From positions 44,006,189 through 44,070,188 of the forward strand of contig CM042085.1 in assembly GCA_023512835.1 (NCBI GenBank): a stretch of 64,000 nt of DNA. Reading direction: 5' to 3'. Every line of letters starts with the position of its first letter. Position 1 is the stretch's first letter. The DNA comes from Taxillus chinensis (lineage: Eukaryota > Streptophyta > Magnoliopsida > Santalales > Loranthaceae). The notes under the pieces are model-generated. The model had not been told where the DNA came from. It was given only the letters and a program-made list of their open reading frames with translations, and did not search any database. Below are positions 58,050 through 64,000 of the stretch, piece after piece. The translations under genes were made by a program, and so were the position numbers.

Positions 58050-60675
58050 ATGGCACCCGAATCTTTCTTTCCAGGCGTTACTCCTGGCCATCTCGTTGAT
58101 TGGAATGCTGTCTCCGATCCTCCGGATTGGTTTCACCAGGCTTCGCCCTCTTCTTGAAGCCTCGCACATACTCAACCTGGTCTCCAATCCCATCGATCTT
58201 CTTATCGATGACATTCTTGAGTATTACCAACGGATTCGTTGCACCACCGATTCCATAACCTCTCATGTCCGCGGTGAATCCATCATCATCACTCCGGCTG
58301 TTCTCTGCGCCGCTCTTCACCTTCCTCTTGGTGAACCACAGCGTCCGGATGCCGAACCGATGGCGGCTTCTATGGGGTGCACGACCAAAGGGAAGGAATA
58401 CAAGGTGAAATCCTTCCAGGGTCGCTATCGATGTATGGCGACTATTCTAAGTCGATGCCTCATGGCTCGCACATCCGCCCTGGACTCGGTTCCGTACGAT
58501 CTTCTACCTGGCCATGTACGACATCTTTGAAGGTCTTCCAATGGATTGGGGGATGTTTTTATTTCGTTTGCTACAAAATGGTCCCAAAAACCATTCCTTC
58601 GGGCGCATCCTCGGCATTGTCTTCCGGCATCTTCGTCCGGACCATTTCGCCCAAGTTGATGGTGTCTCGTTTCCTCGGCTCTTTACCTTCGTCACCTTAC
58701 GCCGGACGGGGAACATGACCGCTCGCCGACCCAATGTAGCTCTCCGCGTTCTCCCGCCCCGGAATAACAAGGCAGCTCGTTGGTGACCCCTCCGACGGCC
58801 AAGCCCACGAGGTCGGTTCGCACACCGATCCTCCCGATTCGGTCCGTTCTTGCGCCTCCCCACTCCACGGGCCTCCCAGCCAAGCGTCCGTGCTCGAACC
58901 GTCCGAGGTTGCGGGGCCCTCTCGGCGCAGTGCGTCCTAAAGTGTTTCCTCGGCCCCCTTAGGCGCCGATGTCCCCACTCCCTCCACATCCGCTATAGTC
59001 GGCTGCGGTTGATACCGCCGTGTTGCCGTCGCCACCGCCGATGTCCTGCCGCTTCTCCAGAAGCCCCCTTGCCTCCTCTACCTCAACCCCGCGATTACCT
59101 TGACCATCTCTCCGCCGTCACCTTAACGGACCTCGGCTCCGTTTCGGCCTAGCCCACACCTCCTCCATTCCCGACACCGATCTCCGGGTGTTTTACACCC
59201 GCAATACCCAATCCCGGAGACTATGATCATCTGGAATCTGGACCATGGCTTTCTTACGCCGGTCGCCATTCCCGATGTGTCGTTCCCTACACCCTCCGGC
59301 CCGGTCCCCGTTACCCGAAGTCCTTCTACTGCTAAGGCTGGACCCTCTTCTCCTGCCGCCGCGATTCCCGTGGTTGACTTGTCTGGTCAAAGCGGGTCTC
59401 TTGCTCCGGATGCCTCCGACGCTCCGGATGCCTCTGATGCTCCGGATGCTCCTGCTGCTGCTGCTACTCCTGCGGACTCCTCTGCCCACCGCACTCCTGC
59501 TCCTGTTCATGCGGGGGAGTCCTCCAAAGCTCCAGAGTTAGCACTTGGGCGTGCCTCGTTTGGCACGGTCCACTCCGATGCTGTGCTTTCCGCTCGGTGG
59601 ACCGCCATGCCCACGCTCATAGCGCCCAAATTTCCGCCATCGCTGCCAAAGTTGATGCCCTCGGCGCCCAACTCCTTTCCGCCCTCACCGACTCCTCTAC
59701 TTCCATTGAGCAAAAAATGGATCTTGTCACCACCTCCGTTCATTCACTTGTCTACTTCCTTCGCGGATCTGGCGCATACGATGGCTCGTCCTCCCGTTGC
59801 TTCCCGGCGATCCGCCAAACCGGGGGAGAAAGTGTCATCCGATCCGTCTACTCCTTCTGCCCCACAACCATCTTCCCGGACCGAGAAGCGGCTCCCGCCA
59901 CTTCGTGCTTCAGGGAGTTCAAATTCCCAAACGAAGCCGCTTCTCTCAACCAAGCTCCTCTCATCGCACCTCCGGCTCCTCCTCCATCCTCCTCATCCGC
60001 ACTTGATACCTTCCTCCCATCCTATGCGGAGTTTGACCCGTCCGATGCGGATGGAAGCTTGCGCAAGGCAATGAAAGCCTATGCTGCGTCTTCTGCCGAG
60101 AGAAGATGTCTTTCGAAATGTATCCTTTCTCTCCGGCCGACATTCGGACTCTTTGTTCGGAGAAAGGACTCTTTACTACCAGAAGACATTGACAACTTCT
60201 CGAGGGCTGCTAAGATGGAGATGAGGCCGTTTCCATCTCTTTACGAAGATGGGCACTTGTTTGAAGTTCCGCCATGTTGGAATGAGGGCTATCTTCCCGG
60301 TGTGGAGTTAATTCGGACTTACATTGACGGAACCTGAGGATAGCAAGCCATGGAAAACTCTCTCAACCATCCTCATTCCGTACTGGATCATGTCGCCACA
60401 CTTCATGATGGTTGTCTTCATGATTCGGTCAAGCGATGATTCTCATTGATTCTCATCAGATTGTGGAGCACTTCGTTAGGAAGAATCAATGGGAACCTCC
60501 GTGTCTCGGACTAACCGAAGCCGTGAAGAAAGCCGGATTATATGAAGAGTTGGGTATCACACCCGCGTTCGGCGAGAAACTCAAGGCGACATTCCGGGGC
60601 AAGAAGCAAGTGCCACAACGACGGATGGAGATAGTCAAGGAGCTTTTGTTTGTCATTTCATCAAATCGTTCTTAA
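58050..60675 (+). pseudogene. E7 extra ORF (SIRE env-like position): plant-transposon-protein-like domain, Pro/Ala linker, coiled coil
   Basis: The ATG at 58050 starts Met-Ala-Pro-Glu-Ser-Phe. From 58150 to 58790 a conserved globular region reads DLLIDDILEYYQRIRCTTDS, VRGESIIITPAVLCAALHLP, FQGRYRCMATILSRCLM and YDIFEGLPMDWGMFLFRLL. This has the layout of the putative plant transposon protein domain and resembles the N-terminal part of the E3 extra ORF. A Pro/Ala/Ser/Asp linker (59280-59560) precedes a coiled coil at about 59600-59770 and a Ser/Pro tail. A separate 79-codon open piece (60436-60675) may be its C terminus. No signal peptide or clear membrane segment was found, so a fusogenic envelope role is unsupported. 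Multiple frame breaks as read. Confidence 0.6.
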
Positions 60676-60930
60676 ACTGGACAAACATTGGAGCCAACAC
60701 TCCACCTTTACGATACGCAGAGACAATGGAGCTAAGAGAGAAGGCAGGAACTATGATCTTCAAGTATAGTAAGCCTTATGTACCTTAGTGAAAAATCAGT
60801 ACAAGGCTGATTTGTATTTAGTTGCTGATTAATGAAATTGGTTGTGTTGCGTATTCGTATGATATTCTTTTGCATCGCTTACCGAGATCAGATTACAAAG
60901 GGTTTGGGCATATCCATAATTGGGGGAGAT
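60676..60930 (+). other. E7 3' untranslated region with polypurine tract
   Basis: No gene. TGGGGGAGA at 60921-60929 lies directly before TGTTGGATC of the 3' LTR and is the expected plus-strand primer. Confidence 0.75.
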
Positions 60931-61517
60931 TGTTGGATCAAACCCTGAATTTGGATAATCTTGATAAAGCCTTATGTAATTTGATCTCGAGATCTTTTGT
61001 GTTTATTTGATCATTGCGGAAGGTATGTCACTAATCCAAAGATGCACTCGTGAGAGCAAAGCTAAGGACAGGATACATAATCCTGATCCGGACAAGAGTT
61101 AGTGTCGTCAAACACTTGGTAAATAACCAAGTAACAAATACATACGGAATAAGGAACAATCCTACGGACTAAGAACTTAAAGGATAAGTGCGGAGTAAGG
61201 AAGATAAGTGCGGAGTAAGGAAAATAAGTGCGGAGTAAGGAAAATAAGTGCGGAGTAAGGAAAATAGATGCGGAGTAAAGAAACCAGATGCGGAGTAAGG
61301 AATCCGGACTTATTACTCGCCGGAGTAAGGAACTTACATACGGAGTAAGGAACTTACATGCGGAGTAAGGAACTTACATACGGAGTAAGGAACTTACATG
61401 CGGAGTAAGGAAGCACCGACACGGACTAAGGATTCCAACTTCGAATAGATACGGAGTAAGCAACCACGACACGAGTAAGGTTCCGAGCTTCATTGACTAC
61501 GGAGTAAGGAAAATTAC
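60931..61517 (+). repeat. E7 3' LTR, truncated after 587 bp
   Basis: Matches 49464-50053 of the 5' LTR, including the minisatellite (about 61175-61510). It ends at GGAAAATTAC, then switches to TCCAACAACATAAC of the duplicated block. Differences from the 5' copy are mainly at CTG, CCG and CAG sites. Confidence 0.85.
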
Positions 61518-62349
61518 TCCAACAACATAACAACTCGAAGGAAGGGAGGAGGGCAAGCATCAAACTTCAACATAATCAGGTATTTGCCCAACCGGTTAGG
61601 TAACCTTGAGAATATAACATCGCTACATGACCATGTGGAGTGTATAAATGTGTGAAAAAAATTGTGATTTGTTGTGTATTAATTTGTGCTAGAGGGTGTT
61701 AGAGGCCTATGCATTGGTTGTGATTGTTTTCTTTCATTCCACCTTTTCTTTTCGAGGACGAAAAGTCTTAAGGGGAGAGGATGTAAGGACCCGTACCTTG
61801 AGTTAGTCACGGTTTTGCCTTCCGAGTAGAGTTTTTTCTTGATTTTGACCTAGTGAATGGGCTCAAATGAATTCACGTGCAAAAGGAAAGATGCTTAGAA
61901 TGATGTCCTCTATCTACCACAAGTTTCAGGGCCAAACGGACGTGTATGTGAGGTGCACGTGAAATGGGTCCATTTCACGTGCAAGTGTGGTTGTCATCTA
62001 CATGATGCAAGGAGGCTAGGGGCGAAGTTTGAGCGCATTTGGAGTGCATTTGGAGTTGCACGTGAATTGGGGAATTCACGTTCAAATTGGCGTGCAGCCA
62101 TATTTTTACATGGTTCCCTTGGTTTTGACATTCTAATGATCTTCCTCCAAAGGACCATGTTGAAATTCTGAGTATTTTGGCCTATATGGGTGCGGAAAGG
62201 TGCTAACTTGTGTGATCAAAACTACGTCATTTTGATCCTGGGATTTACTTAATCAAAACTACGCCGTTTTGATGTGGGTAGTGTCTATATAATGAGGGCT
62301 TGAGTTTGAGTTTAGGGTTCTTGTGTTCTTCTTTGCTGCAGCTGCTGCC

Positions 62350-62394
<45 letters not shown>

Positions 62395-64000
62395 GATCTC
62401 CCGGGCAGTTGCCGTGGTGGTTCGTGTCGTTGGAAGGTGTCTAGCGTAGAGCTTAGGACAAAAGTCTGAGGTAGGGATTCATGTTCTTCCTAACTCTCCT
62501 CTGTTCTAGGATATTCGCCTATATGTATATATATATATATATATGTAAATCCATATAGGTGTGATCTCCTATATGGATGTTGGCCTTCAGTGGCATGTTC
62601 TGTTGATTCTGATGTTGAATTTGTTGGAATACTGGAATGGGGTTAATGATTAACCGCAGCGGAAACGAATTTTAAAAATTTTATTCCAGCAAACAAACAG
62701 CAGGATCTAAACATGAATCAATTCGTTTAATTTTGCAAAGAGAGAAAAGAAGAAACCAACCTTGAAGAACGGTAAAGCTAGAACCCTCTTCTTTTCCCTC
62801 CAAGAACGAACTCACGATCTGCCTTTGATCGTCCTCGAGCTCTCCTGGATTCAACCACCAAATAGCCTTCTCTGCTATTCACCTTCTCAAGGAGTATGTG
62901 GTCATGGCACCCTTGGATCAAAGAACAGGAACACCACCTCTGCTAGGGTTGGCCGTCACCTGTCTCTCTCTCTCTCTTGGCTGTCAATGATTGCACACGC
63001 ACCCACCTTTAACCTAGGAGGCTATGAATCTATTTATAGACCTAGGGTTACCCCTGTGCTATTACGTATACGCCCCTTTAGTTAAATAATAATAATACAT
63101 ATTATTTAAAACTATTTAAATAATATAATTATTACGCAACAAACTAATTAAATAAATATATAATATTATTTATTTATCAAATAAATAAATAATATATTTA
63201 TTCATTTAATCACATTAAATGGATAAAATATTTATTATTATTTATTTAATCTAATTAAATAAATAACCATGTGATATATATTTAACTCTTAAATATATAT
63301 TAACACACGTTAATTAATTAGCTCTTAAGCACAACCAGAGAATTAACTCACAACGATCCAAGACTCCATACAAGAATAAACGGTGCTAGCAAGAGGGACC
63401 AAATGGACCCACTTAATCGAAGCTCCAATAAATAATATTTAATTAATTAATCTCATTAATCAATCAAATCATTATTTATTAGTTTTAGTCCGAGCCACAA
63501 TCAGGGACTAAAACGCATTCTAAGATCAAGCAGGATATGATTACAAGAATCAATAATAAATTATTTGTCCATCGATATAACTGATTTCCATGTGATATGA
63601 TCCTCCACTATGATATTCATAATTAGAGACAGTATCAATAGATTCGTTCAACCTCTCTAATTATATCTTTATCCATGTGTTACCATTAATTCTCTAATGG
63701 GCGACCTATTCATGATCAAATCATGAATTAGGATTTATAATAAATTATATCTAATATAATTACAAGCGCTTGATTCACCCAAGAATCCCGAATTAAACAA
63801 CATGGGAATATCATTACTCTTCGTATAATGACGCAGTGGATTCCATGCACCTGACTTGACGCTCCCACTATCTATAATATTATATCTTCAAGTTATCGAG
63901 GTATTTGAAGCATTAATCCTCTCACTCATTAATAAGTCAAAAGACATAAATTATAGACATGAGTTAATCAAACGGTCTGGATTAAGATTAATCCATAAAT
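61518..64000 (+). repeat. Second copy of block 43454-45943 (E5 3' end plus E8 LTR)
   Basis: 2,483 bp collinear with 43454-45943: E5 3' untranslated region, polypurine tract, E5 3' LTR part (61782-62621, again 840 bp) and the first 1,379 bp of the E8 LTR (62622-64000). The E8 LTR sits at the identical position in the E5 LTR in both copies, so the duplication is later than that insertion. Differences are mostly at CAG/CTG (for example CCGCAATGGAAACG versus CCGCAGCGGAAACG). It continues past the window edge. Confidence 0.9.

Larger units (their letters stand above)
49464..61517 (+). mobile_element. E7: SIRE/Maximus-like Ty1/copia element with extra ORF
   Basis: 5' LTR 49464-50642, Met-tRNA primer site 50645-50655, gag with zinc knuckle and coiled coil, pol to 56373, a 1.7-kb spacer with purine tracts, an extra ORF (58050-60675), purine tract 60921-60929, and a 3' LTR from 60931 truncated at 61517. 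The size, the long ORF after pol and the coiled-coil regions are typical of SIRE/Maximus. Its 5' end abuts the E8 internal region, so it likely inserted there. Confidence 0.85.

Noticed and set aside
58050..60675. Retroviral-type envelope gene in E7
   Set aside because: No signal peptide, hydrophobic fusion stretch or clear membrane anchor was found; only the position after pol resembles env.

Overview
This window is plant nuclear heterochromatin made almost entirely of LTR retrotransposons nested inside one another. I found no host gene, rRNA, tRNA gene or CRISPR. A plant origin follows from the element types: Ty3/gypsy chromoviruses of Tekay/Del type (pol ending in a chromodomain, initiator-Met-tRNA primer site), an Athila-type Ty3 element (Asp-tRNA primer site, Athila-style gag/PR/IN motifs), and Ty1/copia elements, one of SIRE/Maximus type with a long extra ORF after pol. 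I cannot name the species.

Layout. E1 (1-2520, minus) is the gag start and 5' LTR of a chromovirus running off the left edge. E4 (2521-6562, plus) is an old chromovirus with E1 in its 5' LTR. E5 (6563-44558, plus) is a younger chromovirus inserted in the E4 integrase; its 5' LTR is 6563-7885 plus 21228-21837, its surviving gag-pol is 40252-43718 and its 3' LTR is 43719-44558. The E5 5' LTR is split by E3 (7886-21227, plus), a complete 13.3-kb Athila-type element. E6 (21838-40251, minus) is a chromovirus lying in the E5 gag; its 3' LTR is split by E2 (22934-31893, plus), a complete 8.96-kb chromovirus with a perfect CATTT target-site duplication. The E5 3' LTR is interrupted by E8 (44559-49463, minus copia), which is followed by E7 (49464-61517, plus, SIRE-like). 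From 61518 to the right edge the sequence repeats 43454-45943, as in a tandem duplication with a period near 18 kb.

Two biological points stand out. First, the Athila-type E3 carries, after pol, a gene joining an N-terminal region like the putative plant-transposon-protein domain to a C-terminal Ulp1/C48-like cysteine protease with its His-Asp-Gln-Cys set intact. It is preceded by a gene-free stretch of about 880 bp holding clustered CACGTG motifs and a TATA box, which looks like a private internal promoter. Second, the U3 promoter region of the Athila LTR is collinear with the U3 of the chromovirus LTRs: the same paired inverted G-boxes, the same AATGATGTCCTCTA block, the same ATCAAAAC/GTTTTGAT palindrome, TATA box and downstream GA run. 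Two distinct Ty3 lineages seem to share one promoter module.

A caution governs all gene calls. Differences between paired LTRs fall overwhelmingly at CAG, CTG and CCG/CGG sites (CTG read as TCG, CAG as CG or CGA). This looks like read or consensus error at CHG-methylated cytosines. Many frameshifts in the gag-pol genes may therefore be artefacts, so I call these genes as broken as read, not as proven dead.
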